From the IMG/VR virus record IMGVR_UViG_3300034082_001189, positions 1-22,724 of that record: a stretch of DNA of 22,724 nt; one strand, written 5' to 3'. Below the pieces are notes generated by a model. That model did not search any database, was not told the DNA's origin, and saw nothing but the letters and a program-made list of their open reading frames with translations. The translations under genes and the position numbers were made by a program. Source of the DNA: a virus. Positions 7,001 through 14,325 of this stretch are shown here, piece after piece (positions within the stretch are counted from its first letter, which is position 1; every line of letters begins with the position of its first letter).

Positions 7001-10000
7001 AACTGCTACTGCCAGTGATCCATTACAACAATTAATTATAAATGGCACCGTAACACCGTCTGGAATAGCAAGTAGCAATATTCCATTATACGTGGGAAAT
7101 AATACTATCCCTGTAGTATCACTTGCAGCAGATCAAAATTACAGCACAGGTTATAGCATTTTTATTAATAGGGCATCTCTTGGATTGGATACCAATTCAT
7201 TATTGTCTAATTTAGAATTAAGTACTGGAACATTTAGTACTAATTTTAGTTCTAATGTAACTTCGTATCAAGTAGATATTCCGTATTCAGTATCAGAGAT
7301 TACTGTTAAACCTACTAAACAGAGATCTAGTGCCAGTATTAAAGTTGATGATATAAATGTAATTTCTGGACAATTCAGTTCTCCTATATCTCTTGCAGTT
7401 GGAAATACTACAATTACTGTAGTAGTTACCGCAGAAGATAATAGTACAAAAACTGAATATATTATTACAGTTACAAGAATAGGCAACATTGTTAGTTCGT
7501 TATCTAATCTATACGTTAGTGCCGGACAATTAGATAAACCATTTAATCCTACAGAAACTCAATACTCAGTTAATGTAAAACATTCTACGAATCAAATATC
7601 AGTAAGACCTTTTACGGCTGACAACCAGGCAGTAGTTAGTGTCAATACTTTAGCCTGTACTCCAAATGAATGGTCAGCTCCAGTTAACTTAAATGTAGGG
7701 GAAAATGTTGTCACTATTAGAACGGTAGCAGGTGACTTGTTCAATGAAACAATTTATCAAGTTAAATTTATTAGAGCTGTTGCTGGAGTTGTAAATCCCA
7801 CTGATCTATTCTTAGTTGATGCTACTAATATCTCTGCAAACTTTATTGCTCCAAATATTTTAAGAATATTTACAAAAGTCAATACTAGCAATGTAACAAG
7901 AGGAACATTTCCAAATTTATCAAATACATGGACAGCGGCTTTACAGAATTTAGAAATTGTATTTCCTTATAGAGGCGGAGAAAATCAACAAGCTGTAACA
8001 AAATTAATTAGATCAAACGATTCTACTATCGGTGTTACAGTAGTAGGAATTCCTATTAAAAGTCCTACTATAGGTGAAACTGTTGCAGGGCCAAACGATA
8101 CTACGTGGACAATTAACTCAGTGTTTACCGGAGTATATGGCAATGATGCATTTGGTGGAGTAACCGGTCCTAATGGATATTATTACACTGACAATAGATT
8201 TGTATATAACGGTGGGTGGAATAATACTCCAGAATGGTATGGATTTATGTCTCACCCAGATGGACATAGTAAATTATTGGGCTACTCGGCAGATGGATAT
8301 CCTATTTACGGACCATACGGTTATTCAAAACCATTAACATCCTACAGTACCGTTACAGAAATGATATCTGCATATTCAATACGAATTGGTGCAAATAGGC
8401 CTGTCGGAAAACCAGTAACTTACAACGGTAACGAGTTAGGTGCTGAAATTCAATTGGTTTCAGCTGTGGGCGTATCTAAAGGGATGCAATTAACAGGTGG
8501 TCCAATTAGTACATCAACTGCTGTTATTATTCTCGGCGTTAATACCATAACAAATTATATTAGATTAAATCAAACGATATCGTTCGGCCCATTTGCAGCC
8601 AATCTACAGGTAAGTTATTTAGAAGGTTCGTTTACTGAAGACTATTATTATAATCCTGCTAAATCCGGTGCAACATTAGATGTACATAATGGAAGATATT
8701 GCGTGACTCCCGAGTATCCATTTGGCACCTACGCTTATTTTTCCACAGGAGCAACTAAACCAGAATATCCATATTTTATAGGAAATACTTTTTATGCTCC
8801 GCTGACTACAATTGATGCCAGTATTAAAAGTCCACCTACTTGGGTAACACCTGTAGGATTTATTGTTACGGCAACTGAAGGTGTATCCATAAGTAGAACA
8901 GTTACTGCTACAGGTGGCGGAATTTTATATAAATTAATTTCTGGACAATTGCCACCAGGCATGGAAATTAACACATCGACTGGTGCGATTTCCGGAACTC
9001 CTGCAATTGTGTATCAAACAATAACATCAGAATTTATTGTTAGAGCAACTAATCAATGGGGCGTTATTGATAGAAAGTTTTCTATAGATGTTAGGGGAGC
9101 GACTCCGCCTGTAATTACTACACCGGGTCCTAGGCCAGCTGTTGGACCTAGCGGAGAACAATACCTAGTAAACGGTCAAATAGTAGATTTTCAATTTAGT
9201 GCTACTTCCGATATTTTACCTAGTGGCAAAAGTTTATTCTATTTTATTGAAGATGGAGATGGCCAGCTTCCTCCGGGATTAACTCTTACGTCTACAGGAA
9301 GATTGTATGGCCAGGTACAGGACGATCTATCCTTGTTCTACAGAGCAGCAAGTGACGGAAGATACGATGCCGACCTATATGATTTGAATCCATACGAACA
9401 TGTAAGTATTCAGGAGTTCGGAATTAAGAATAAATTTGTTAATCGTGTTTATAGATTCTCATTATCAGTATCTAACGGGATAGCGACTAAAAAAGCAGAA
9501 TACACTATTGATGTTAACGACCCTGCTACATATGTTGAGATAGGGCCGTATCCAGTGCCGGTACAATGGATAACTCTTAGAAATTTAGGCAGTGTTAGAG
9601 CCAATACAAATATTGTAATTTCTTTAGAAACTCACGATTGTGACGAGGGAGGCGGTACTATTAGCTACGACTGGTTCTCTGCTAACAATGGCGATTTATC
9701 AGTTGTGCCTGAAGGGTTATCATTAGACAGTAGTAGTGGTGTTATTAGTGGGTTTATTAGATACACTCCTATATATAGTACAACTTACAATTTCAAATTA
9801 AGAGTTTACAAAACTAGCGTATTAACTGGTTCTACAAGTTATAGAGAAAAAAGTTTTAGTTTAACTGTGTTAGGTTCAGTTATTAGCAGTATGGTATTTG
9901 AGACTGGTACTGTTGTTGGTTTATTATATCAAGGTGAGCAAAGTGAATTGGCTATTTCTGCAATTCATTCTAACAGTTCATTGAACATAAATTATTCACT

Positions 10001-10865
10001 GCAAAGTGGCAGTTTACCTCCGGGGCTAGCACTATCTGTCGACGGTGCTATACAAGGAGTAGTGAATTACAATACTGCTACTACTGTTACTACAACTTAT
10101 AATTTTTCAGTTAAGGCAAAAGATAGCAGCCTTACTAACGAAATAATTGGAAACTTTAGTATATCAGTATATCCGTATCAAGGTAAAAAATATACTAGTA
10201 TCTTTATGCAACCGTTGCTACGTCTAGACTCGAGATTAATGTATGAACAATTCATAAATGATCAAAGTATATTTGACCCGGCATTACTGTATAGAAAATA
10301 CGATCCGGCATTTGGTATACAAACATCTGTAAAATATGTAATAGAACATGCAATTGAAGAATTAAAAATAGCAAGTTATGTACCTGCATTGCAACAGTAC
10401 TTCAGTAGAAAGAAATTGCAATTTGGATCAATAAAGTCTGCATTTGCAACAGATTCAGAAGGCAATATAACATACGAAGTAGTATATGTAGAGTTATTTG
10501 ATAATTTAGTGAATCAAGATGGGGTGCCAATTGGCGCTTCTGTAGAATTTGAAAATACTATCAGTTATCCAAATAGTATCAATAACATGAGAGTCGCATT
10601 AGAAAGTGTGGGCCAAACTGACGAATATCTATGGCCAAAGTTTATGAGGACAGTACAAGGTGATACAGGTATGCCGTTAGGTAGAATATTATGTATGCCG
10701 ATTTGTTTCTGTTTACCGGGCAATTCAGCTACGATCATAAACAGGATTAATAACAGCGGATTTAATTTTAAGATGATTAACTTTGATGTAGATAGGATTA
10801 CCGTCCTAAATATCTCGGACAATAATACAACTAAATATTTGCTGTTCCCGAATAAAGAGGTATAA
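4032..10865 (+). CDS. giant tail/virion protein: two YHYH-type domains, nine cadherin-like repeats, Ig-like domains
   Basis: A 2277-residue protein, the largest in the window. Order seen: a YHYH-type domain (about 10-340; DGHSK at 167-171, DGYPIYGPYGY at 178-188); nine cadherin-like beta-sandwich repeats (about 354-1255), each opening L-x-NL-x4-G-x-L-x-P-x-F and closing T-x-Y-x-I-x-x-x-R; a second YHYH-type domain (about 1256-1590; DGHSK at 1410, DGYPIYG at 1421); several putative-Ig/He_PIG-type modules marked by LPPGL or EGLSLD (about 1600-2050); and a C-terminal domain (about 2050-2277) resembling the ends of large tail proteins in T4-like marine phages. The position next to a tail-fibre-like gene suggests a tail or fibre component contacting the host surface. 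AGGAG six bases upstream fixes the start. The family of the whole protein is not recognised. Confidence 0.88.
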   Translation: MSYNPITSISGNGVLGQVTATITTGSSFWNIVTHNMPGQAITGTFPNSQNSFSILSQNFNYTWPFRGGKNLPNPATRTITPVGEVGISAIGVVLYNSRLPITVSGQNGTIWNLNSVVAKVFGEDIYGGRPTGTGIYNYHDNGFIKNNAWGSITTSTFSGGSYTQSTDGHSKIVGWARDGYPIYGPYGYQTPLDIFSPVVRMQSGYQINLRANRPTSRNVVVNGAVTSATSFLVYSTSGITIGLDLSGSSLVSPAKVIGILGTRITVKTPVTLAGGSILTASYVPGTFVEDWTHYTSNNTLDIFNGRYCVTPEYPNGTYAYFLTEDASSNPTYPYIVGPSFYGSTIIDSTNTQLTNIIPALGVLTPAFSSTVTNYSVTVDNSNTSTQFTAFVSSALSSLKFNNNPLGSGVLSPSIPISVGLTTSTFAVTSQYQNTSTYTVTVNRLRKSVKDLSNLVLSVGTLSPTFDANVTSYSVTYNTDQTSIDVTATRVDADSNIIIEGNAATSGLAVTVNLLYGVNIIEVVVVAQDGTTKTYTINATRLSNIAALNGITTNQGSISPTFNQNIYAYSLTVTNATTSISISADPIDNLSEIYVDGVFTSANTLSNPIDLTVGLNPISITIVSSDGSSTQNYRINVDRTKSSISTLSAITLSSGSLSPSFNAGTTSYTVNLSNATTGINVTVQPTEINSSIKINDVTVNAGVGSQLIPLNVGSNQIEIVVTSHNGIVQTTYTVIATRAASTTSSLNNLLVYNAVLSPSFSSGVYNYSDTVTYNIQNTIVRPTSTDVNSTIRVNNISVLSNQESQSIPLVIGVNTVTTVVTAQDGISTSTYRVVLTRRNNFDASLAFFSINVGELTPEFDKDITDYSVNLLHNTIELEINAVATDINVTGIAIDNGVDFVTTATANLVTSIPLYGSVIDNAWDGLTVVEIIVVAADGESYKSYTINANRSPSAISTLTNLTINLPGLQPTFDPNVTEYYLGVPHASNSVGVTATASDPLQQLIINGTVTPSGIASSNIPLYVGNNTIPVVSLAADQNYSTGYSIFINRASLGLDTNSLLSNLELSTGTFSTNFSSNVTSYQVDIPYSVSEITVKPTKQRSSASIKVDDINVISGQFSSPISLAVGNTTITVVVTAEDNSTKTEYIITVTRIGNIVSSLSNLYVSAGQLDKPFNPTETQYSVNVKHSTNQISVRPFTADNQAVVSVNTLACTPNEWSAPVNLNVGENVVTIRTVAGDLFNETIYQVKFIRAVAGVVNPTDLFLVDATNISANFIAPNILRIFTKVNTSNVTRGTFPNLSNTWTAALQNLEIVFPYRGGENQQAVTKLIRSNDSTIGVTVVGIPIKSPTIGETVAGPNDTTWTINSVFTGVYGNDAFGGVTGPNGYYYTDNRFVYNGGWNNTPEWYGFMSHPDGHSKLLGYSADGYPIYGPYGYSKPLTSYSTVTEMISAYSIRIGANRPVGKPVTYNGNELGAEIQLVSAVGVSKGMQLTGGPISTSTAVIILGVNTITNYIRLNQTISFGPFAANLQVSYLEGSFTEDYYYNPAKSGATLDVHNGRYCVTPEYPFGTYAYFSTGATKPEYPYFIGNTFYAPLTTIDASIKSPPTWVTPVGFIVTATEGVSISRTVTATGGGILYKLISGQLPPGMEINTSTGAISGTPAIVYQTITSEFIVRATNQWGVIDRKFSIDVRGATPPVITTPGPRPAVGPSGEQYLVNGQIVDFQFSATSDILPSGKSLFYFIEDGDGQLPPGLTLTSTGRLYGQVQDDLSLFYRAASDGRYDADLYDLNPYEHVSIQEFGIKNKFVNRVYRFSLSVSNGIATKKAEYTIDVNDPATYVEIGPYPVPVQWITLRNLGSVRANTNIVISLETHDCDEGGGTISYDWFSANNGDLSVVPEGLSLDSSSGVISGFIRYTPIYSTTYNFKLRVYKTSVLTGSTSYREKSFSLTVLGSVISSMVFETGTVVGLLYQGEQSELAISAIHSNSSLNINYSLQSGSLPPGLALSVDGAIQGVVNYNTATTVTTTYNFSVKAKDSSLTNEIIGNFSISVYPYQGKKYTSIFMQPLLRLDSRLMYEQFINDQSIFDPALLYRKYDPAFGIQTSVKYVIEHAIEELKIASYVPALQQYFSRKKLQFGSIKSAFATDSEGNITYEVVYVELFDNLVNQDGVPIGASVEFENTISYPNSINNMRVALESVGQTDEYLWPKFMRTVQGDTGMPLGRILCMPICFCLPGNSATIINRINNSGFNFKMINFDVDRITVLNISDNNTTKYLLFPNKEV
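5091..7776 (+). repeat. nine tandem cadherin-like beta-sandwich repeats (protein level)
   Basis: Repeat units begin near residues 354, 451, 547, 646, 745, 844, 956, 1058 and 1157 of the tail protein, a period of about 96-112 residues (roughly 300 bases). The repeats are diverged at DNA level, so they look old and should not recombine easily. Shared features are a Leu-rich first strand, a P-x-F turn, T-x-Y-S-V strand, a VG-x-N-x-I segment and a closing Arg. Confidence 0.85.
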
Positions 10866-10867
10866 TA

Positions 10868-11749
10868 ATGACAAGTGCAATTTCAACCGTTGGCCTAGAT
10901 GCTGAATTTCCAATCCCCGGTCGTGACAACGATAGTCAGGGGTTTCGTACTCGATTTGGCGTTACCAAAACTGGATTAGAAGTTGCGGCGGAGGAAATTA
11001 GTTTATTACAAGCCAATAAGGCAGACTTAATTGAACAGAGTGTGTTTACAAACTCAACTCCTAGCTATTCAACAGAAACTGGTGCAATTGTAGTTTTGGG
11101 AGGAATGGGGATAGGGGGCGATGTTTATATTGGTGGTGGCCTTAATGTTAACGGTGGCACTGCAATTACTTCTTCTACTGCTGTGTCGTCTACAACTACT
11201 GACGTTATAATGACTGGCACCTATGGTACGCCTATTTTTGCACTAGGATCAACTTTAACTGGAATTAAAAAATGGAGAGGTCCAAATACATTTAGTCCTG
11301 CAACAACATACGATTATGCAGGATCTTCTTCTACTAATGTGTTTATTTCTACTACTGCAACTTCAGCAGACATTGTTGCATTACATTCTAGATTAACAAG
11401 CTACGGAGTAGCACTTAAACTAGACATGAAAGTTACCAACGGGGGCAATAAGTATATTAGTTTTATCAAAACAGACGGTAGCAATAATGAAACAGAAGTA
11501 GGCAATATTAATTTGAACGCAGACGGAACTACATTGCAAGTTGGCAATAGATTAACGTTTACTGGAGGATTAACTGTTTCGGCAGGCGGTGCAATAATAT
11601 CAGGAGGATTAAGACTTCCATCACCGGGCACTGTTCCTGCTACAACGTCAACAACTGGTATTACTGGACAAGTTACATTTGATACTGATCACATTTATGT
11701 ATGTATAGGCACAAATCAATGGAAGCGGGCAGCATTGGCTAACTGGTAA
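10868..11749 (+). CDS. tail-fibre-like structural protein
   Basis: A 293-residue protein. The N-terminal region (residues about 1-60: LDAEFPIPGRDNDSQGFRTRF, then VAAEEISLLQANKADL) has the pattern of fibre or baseplate-attachment proteins of T4-like phages, with a short heptad-like segment. The middle is Gly/Thr/Ser-rich beta sequence with repeated GG, as in trimeric fibre shafts. The end, PATTSTTGITGQ then DTDHIYVCIGTNQWKRAALANW, is a very common C-terminus of marine phage tail fibres. Starts two bases after the giant tail gene stop, with GAGG seven bases upstream of the ATG, so the two form one late unit. Receptor binding is inference. Confidence 0.82.
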   Translation: MTSAISTVGLDAEFPIPGRDNDSQGFRTRFGVTKTGLEVAAEEISLLQANKADLIEQSVFTNSTPSYSTETGAIVVLGGMGIGGDVYIGGGLNVNGGTAITSSTAVSSTTTDVIMTGTYGTPIFALGSTLTGIKKWRGPNTFSPATTYDYAGSSSTNVFISTTATSADIVALHSRLTSYGVALKLDMKVTNGGNKYISFIKTDGSNNETEVGNINLNADGTTLQVGNRLTFTGGLTVSAGGAIISGGLRLPSPGTVPATTSTTGITGQVTFDTDHIYVCIGTNQWKRAALANW

Positions 11750-11754
11750 TAATT

Positions 11755-11997
11755 ATGTATCATCCACTTTTAGATAATCCTGCAAATCTTAAAGATGCAG
11801 AACTAGAAAATAGAATTTTAGACTTAACTAAAAAATATCATATTGCTGCAAGAATGGGCCAGGGTATGGTATGCGATCAAATCATAACCATTCTCGGTTC
11901 ATTGAAAGATGAACAATCCAGACGTGGTCAAGAAATGATTAAAAAGACCCAAAGCAACCAAAATAAAAATCTTGACGATTTAATCAATGTGACTTGA
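11755..11997 (+). CDS. conserved T4-like phage hypothetical protein
   Basis: An 80-residue, mostly helical, charged protein without signal or membrane segment. MYHPLLDNPANLKDAELENRILDL and a closing LDDLINV match a small hypothetical protein often found just after tail-fibre genes in T4-like marine phages. Function unknown. It starts five bases after the fibre gene stop without a clear Shine-Dalgarno, and probably shares its transcript. Confidence 0.75.
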   Translation: MYHPLLDNPANLKDAELENRILDLTKKYHIAARMGQGMVCDQIITILGSLKDEQSRRGQEMIKKTQSNQNKNLDDLINVT

Positions 11998-12022
11998 TTT
12001 TTAATGTTGTTGATTGTATACT
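11994..12022 (+). promoter_or_regulatory. sigma70-type promoter placing the DnaE-like gene on a leaderless transcript
   Basis: TTGATT (11994-11999), a 17-bp spacer and TATACT (12017-12022). ATG 12029 begins seven bases after the -10 box, the expected transcription start, and no Shine-Dalgarno exists. The -35 overlaps the stop of the preceding gene. Confidence 0.65.
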
Positions 12023-12028
12023 CTATGT

Positions 12029-12553
12029 ATGCAGATCGATAATTACGGTAGAACAATACTAAATCCTAACGAAGCGTTCGATGCTTTATATTCTGGTAAA
12101 ATTACCAATATGGCAGATTTATATTTGGATGACAAGAATCTCGTTGACCAATATAACAAGGCGATCTACGAAAATGCAGATAAAATTCCAAACCTGCAGA
12201 CAATAGACTCAAATCCATTTGACAATATTGAAATATTTGACAAGTCTAATCAATGCGATTGGTTCATGCCTAAAGAATATAGAGATTTTGAAATTGTGGG
12301 ATTTTTGTTAGATCAGACTCAAAATGAAGAACAATATCAAAGAGTAGTTACAGAGCTCGAATTGTTTATTCAACATAATATGATCGACCTCTTAAAATAC
12401 CTTAAATACTTAGTCGATGCTATGCGTGAAAACAAAATAGTATGGGGAGTAGGTAGAGGTAGTTCAGTAGCAAGTTATTGTTTATACTTACTGGGAGTAC
12501 ATAAAATTGACAGCATTAAGTACAACCTCGATATAAAAGAATTCCTAAAATAA
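12029..12553 (+). CDS. stand-alone DNA polymerase III alpha (DnaE)-like fragment
   Basis: A 174-residue protein. Residues about 120-173 (DLLKYLKYLVDAMRENKIVWG, GVGRGSSVASYCLYLLGV, DSIKYNLDIKEFL) match the segment of C-family polymerases around the GRGS motif of the palm (DnaE: GPGRGSGAGSLVAY and following). The rest of DnaE, including the catalytic Asp triad region, PHP domain, fingers and beta-binding parts, is absent. Such short DnaE-like proteins occur in T4-like marine phages, beside their own B-family polymerase. It cannot polymerise on this evidence; a role in nucleotide or DNA binding is inference. First gene of the unit with GroES and MazG. A TTG at 12014 is in frame but lies upstream of the predicted transcription start, so ATG 12029 was chosen. 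Confidence 0.78.
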   Translation: MQIDNYGRTILNPNEAFDALYSGKITNMADLYLDDKNLVDQYNKAIYENADKIPNLQTIDSNPFDNIEIFDKSNQCDWFMPKEYRDFEIVGFLLDQTQNEEQYQRVVTELELFIQHNMIDLLKYLKYLVDAMRENKIVWGVGRGSSVASYCLYLLGVHKIDSIKYNLDIKEFLK

Positions 12554-12563
12554 AGGTAAGATC

Positions 12564-12878
12564 ATGAGAAAAATTTATACAACATTTCAAGGTAGATCAG
12601 TTGACATGGATCAATTGTTACAAAAGAACGAAACAATGCCAGCAGTGGGTAATGTGCGAGTTAACGCTCGAGGGGATGAACTAGGACCCGATGGCAAAAT
12701 TATTCGTAGCAGAGAATCTGTTCTTTCTGAATATTACGATAGTAATCCTACTTCTATAATCGATGACGATATTTCATTGAACAAAGTAAAAATTCAAAAT
12801 AGAAAATCTACTGCTACAGAAAGTGCCGCTCCTGTTGTTGAAGCTCCTATTAAACTAAAGAGCAAGGATACAAAATGA
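12564..12878 (+). CDS. conserved phage protein upstream of groES, unknown function
   Basis: A 104-residue protein. MRKIYTTFQGRSVDMDQLL, then AVGNVRVNARGDELGPDGKI and RESVLSEYYDSNP are segments widely conserved in T4-like phages, with the tail after about residue 85 variable and Lys/Pro-rich. No domain, signal or TM segment is visible; it looks soluble and partly disordered. AAGG lies upstream of the ATG. The stop overlaps the groES start by four bases (ATGA), so translation is coupled. Confidence 0.78.
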   Translation: MRKIYTTFQGRSVDMDQLLQKNETMPAVGNVRVNARGDELGPDGKIIRSRESVLSEYYDSNPTSIIDDDISLNKVKIQNRKSTATESAAPVVEAPIKLKSKDTK

Positions 12879-13252
12879 CCGTAAAAGGTACATTAAGACC
12901 CCTCGGTAGCAAAGTTCTTATTTCAAATATGAATTTCGGAATGGAGAAGACTAGAGGCGGAATCGTGTTGCCTAGCGACGATGCAAAAAGTTCAGGAATC
13001 CATCCTCGTTGGGGTAAAGTGTTTGCAGTAGGTCCCGAACAAACAGAAGTCAATGTAGGTCAATGGATTTTACTAGAACACGGTCGTTGGAGCCGTGGTC
13101 ACAAATACGAATCTGAAAATGGTGAAACATTTGATATACGTCTTGCAGACTTAGATGCTATACTATTAGTAAGTGACGAAGAACCAAATGATGCTATGAG
13201 AGTGACTCCTGGAGCATTTAATCTTAACGTACCTAACCAAACTCCAACTTAA
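12875..13252 (+). CDS. groES: GroES co-chaperonin
   Basis: A 125-residue GroES-fold protein, the lid of GroEL. The family layout is visible: LRPLGSKVLI at 7-16, the mobile loop around 18-33 (MEKTRGGIVLP) that binds GroEL, WGKVFAVGP at 46-54, then VGQWILLEHGRWSRG, and DLDAILLVSDEE at 92-103. It is longer than the roughly 97 residues of bacterial GroES, with an added Asn/Pro/Thr tail after about residue 105. Phages such as T4 use their own co-chaperonin (gp31) to fold the capsid protein with host GroEL. It has no adjacent groEL, as expected for phages. Coupled to the preceding gene by ATGA, and one base from the following gene. Confidence 0.9.
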   Translation: MTVKGTLRPLGSKVLISNMNFGMEKTRGGIVLPSDDAKSSGIHPRWGKVFAVGPEQTEVNVGQWILLEHGRWSRGHKYESENGETFDIRLADLDAILLVSDEEPNDAMRVTPGAFNLNVPNQTPT

Positions 13253-13253
13253 T

Positions 13254-13619
13254 ATGACAAATCCATTTCGCGATCAAGAAAAATTTATGCGGGCCTGCGA
13301 CCAAAGTGTCGGCGAACTTAATGAAGCACAATACAAACTATATCTTAACCTTATGGAAGAGGAATGGAAAGAACTTCAAGTAGCCTTAGCTAGCAATGAC
13401 CGTGTAGAGCAATTAGATGCTCTACTAGACTTTATTGTTGTAACAACTGGTGCTATTCACAGTGCTGGATTTGATGGCAAAGGTGGATGGAAAGAAGTTA
13501 TGCGTACTAACTTTGCTAAGGTTGACAAAGAAACTGGCAAGGTACGTAAACGTGAAGATGGTAAAGTACTCAAGCCAGTGGGCTGGACTGCTCCCGATCT
13601 TAAACCATTTGTACAATAA
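13254..13619 (+). CDS. MazG-like / PRA-PH-type nucleoside triphosphate pyrophosphohydrolase
   Basis: A 121-residue all-alpha NTP pyrophosphatase. EExxE is present at 36-40 and the second acidic motif DALLD at 55-59, followed by FIVVTTGA, then a conserved N86-FAKV and the KREDGKVLKP-GW ending found in phage proteins of the phosphoribosyl-ATP pyrophosphohydrolase-like family. These enzymes hydrolyse (d)NTPs to the monophosphate and pyrophosphate, for pool cleaning or, as suggested for phage MazG, altering host (p)ppGpp. Last gene of the unit that starts at 12029; a terminator follows five bases after the stop. Confidence 0.82.
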   Translation: MTNPFRDQEKFMRACDQSVGELNEAQYKLYLNLMEEEWKELQVALASNDRVEQLDALLDFIVVTTGAIHSAGFDGKGGWKEVMRTNFAKVDKETGKVRKREDGKVLKPVGWTAPDLKPFVQ

Positions 13620-13623
13620 CACC

Positions 13624-13649
13624 AAAGGGTCTTGACAGACCCTTTTTTT
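13624..13649 (+). terminator. intrinsic terminator after the GroES/MazG unit
   Basis: AAAGGGTCT-TGAC-AGACCCTTT (13624-13645) is a perfect 9-bp stem with a four-base loop, running into seven T. The next promoter's -35 element lies across its loop. Confidence 0.9.
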
Positions 13650-13660
13650 ACGACTATAAT
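13632..13660 (+). promoter_or_regulatory. consensus sigma70 promoter embedded in the terminator, leaderless gene downstream
   Basis: TTGACA (13632-13637), exactly 17 bp, then TATAAT (13655-13660): a full match to the sigma70 consensus. ATG 13666 begins six bases after the -10 box, so the message should start at or next to the start codon. The -35 sits in the loop and right arm of the preceding terminator. Confidence 0.8.
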
Positions 13661-13665
13661 AAAGT

Positions 13666-13911
13666 ATGGGATACAATCATTCATACGACATAGTTCGAGC
13701 GTTAAACGAGATTCGTAGAGCAGCTTACGAATGCGGCAATAGTCGAACTGACGGATTCGTTGCATGGGGCATAAAGCAAGACCTGTATCAAGTCAAATGG
13801 TTGCTCAACGACTTACTTAAAGATTGCCCAACTTTTAGTCCCGAAGCCGACTGGCTTAAAGAACAAGAACAAAAGAAAATAATTAGAATACTTAAAGATG
13901 AACAGCTCTAA
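13666..13911 (+). CDS. hypothetical phage protein, first gene of an eight-gene unit
   Basis: An 81-residue soluble helical protein (NHSYDIVRALNEIRRAAYEC near the start; DWLKEQEQKKIIRILKDEQL at the end). I recognise no domain. The start lies directly under the consensus promoter with no room for a Shine-Dalgarno, so translation would be leaderless. The last 14 bases overlap the next gene. Confidence 0.7.
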   Translation: MGYNHSYDIVRALNEIRRAAYECGNSRTDGFVAWGIKQDLYQVKWLLNDLLKDCPTFSPEADWLKEQEQKKIIRILKDEQL

Positions 13912-14176
13912 AGAGTTTATGGAAAAGTTAAGAGATGATCCTGTAAAACTTAAAAAGTTTCTACGCGATGTAATGGGTCCTCCGCAACGAACTCTCAAAG
14001 GTAAAGAAAGAGGACAGGTTTTATTATTATTAGCATTAATGGAACCTTATTCAACATCAAACAATCAGCACAGTTGGACAGAGTGCTATATGATAGGCGA
14101 CAAGAATTATCATGTAACAACTTTTCCAGGTGAAGAAGCTATCGTCGATTTAATGTTACCGGAGGATGAAGAATGA
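13898..14176 (+). CDS. hypothetical phage protein
   Basis: A 92-residue charged, soluble protein, acidic at the end (PEDEE). KLRDDPVKLKKFLRDVMGPP then a WTECYMIGDKNYHVTTFPGEEAI segment with alternating strand pattern. No family recognised. It overlaps the previous gene by 14 bases and the next by four (ATGA), so expression should be coupled to both. Confidence 0.68.
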   Translation: MNSSKEFMEKLRDDPVKLKKFLRDVMGPPQRTLKGKERGQVLLLLALMEPYSTSNNQHSWTECYMIGDKNYHVTTFPGEEAIVDLMLPEDEE

Positions 14177-14325
14177 AATGCAAAACATGTAACGGTCCAG
14201 TGCGTCTAGACTGCGATTATAATCAAGGAAGATGTCCGCATAGACCTCCTATGTTAACAAACTATCATTTTAGATTTTATAATCTAATACAATCAATTAA
14301 AGGATTTTTCAAACGTGGAAATTGA
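14173..14325 (+). CDS. 50-residue zinc-ribbon-like microprotein
   Basis: A small frame starting at ATG 14173, which overlaps the preceding stop as ATGA, and ending at 14325. The first half has CKTC (C3, C6) and C14 and C21 followed by Pro-His, a four-cysteine spacing that could bind one zinc. The second half is aromatic and basic. The overlaps on both sides, without which the unit would have a long gap, and the preserved cysteines support coding. GGAGG at 14161-14165 is a good ribosome-binding site. Function unknown. Confidence 0.65.
   Translation: MKCKTCNGPVRLDCDYNQGRCPHRPPMLTNYHFRFYNLIQSIKGFFKRGN

Noticed and set aside
5091-7776. Long tandem DNA repeat or CRISPR-like array
   Set aside because: The roughly 300-base period is only at protein level (cadherin-like domains); DNA copies are strongly diverged and there are no short direct repeats with spacers.
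12014-12028. TTG start five codons upstream of the DnaE-like ATG
   Set aside because: It overlaps the -10 box and lies before the predicted transcription start, so it would not be in the message.
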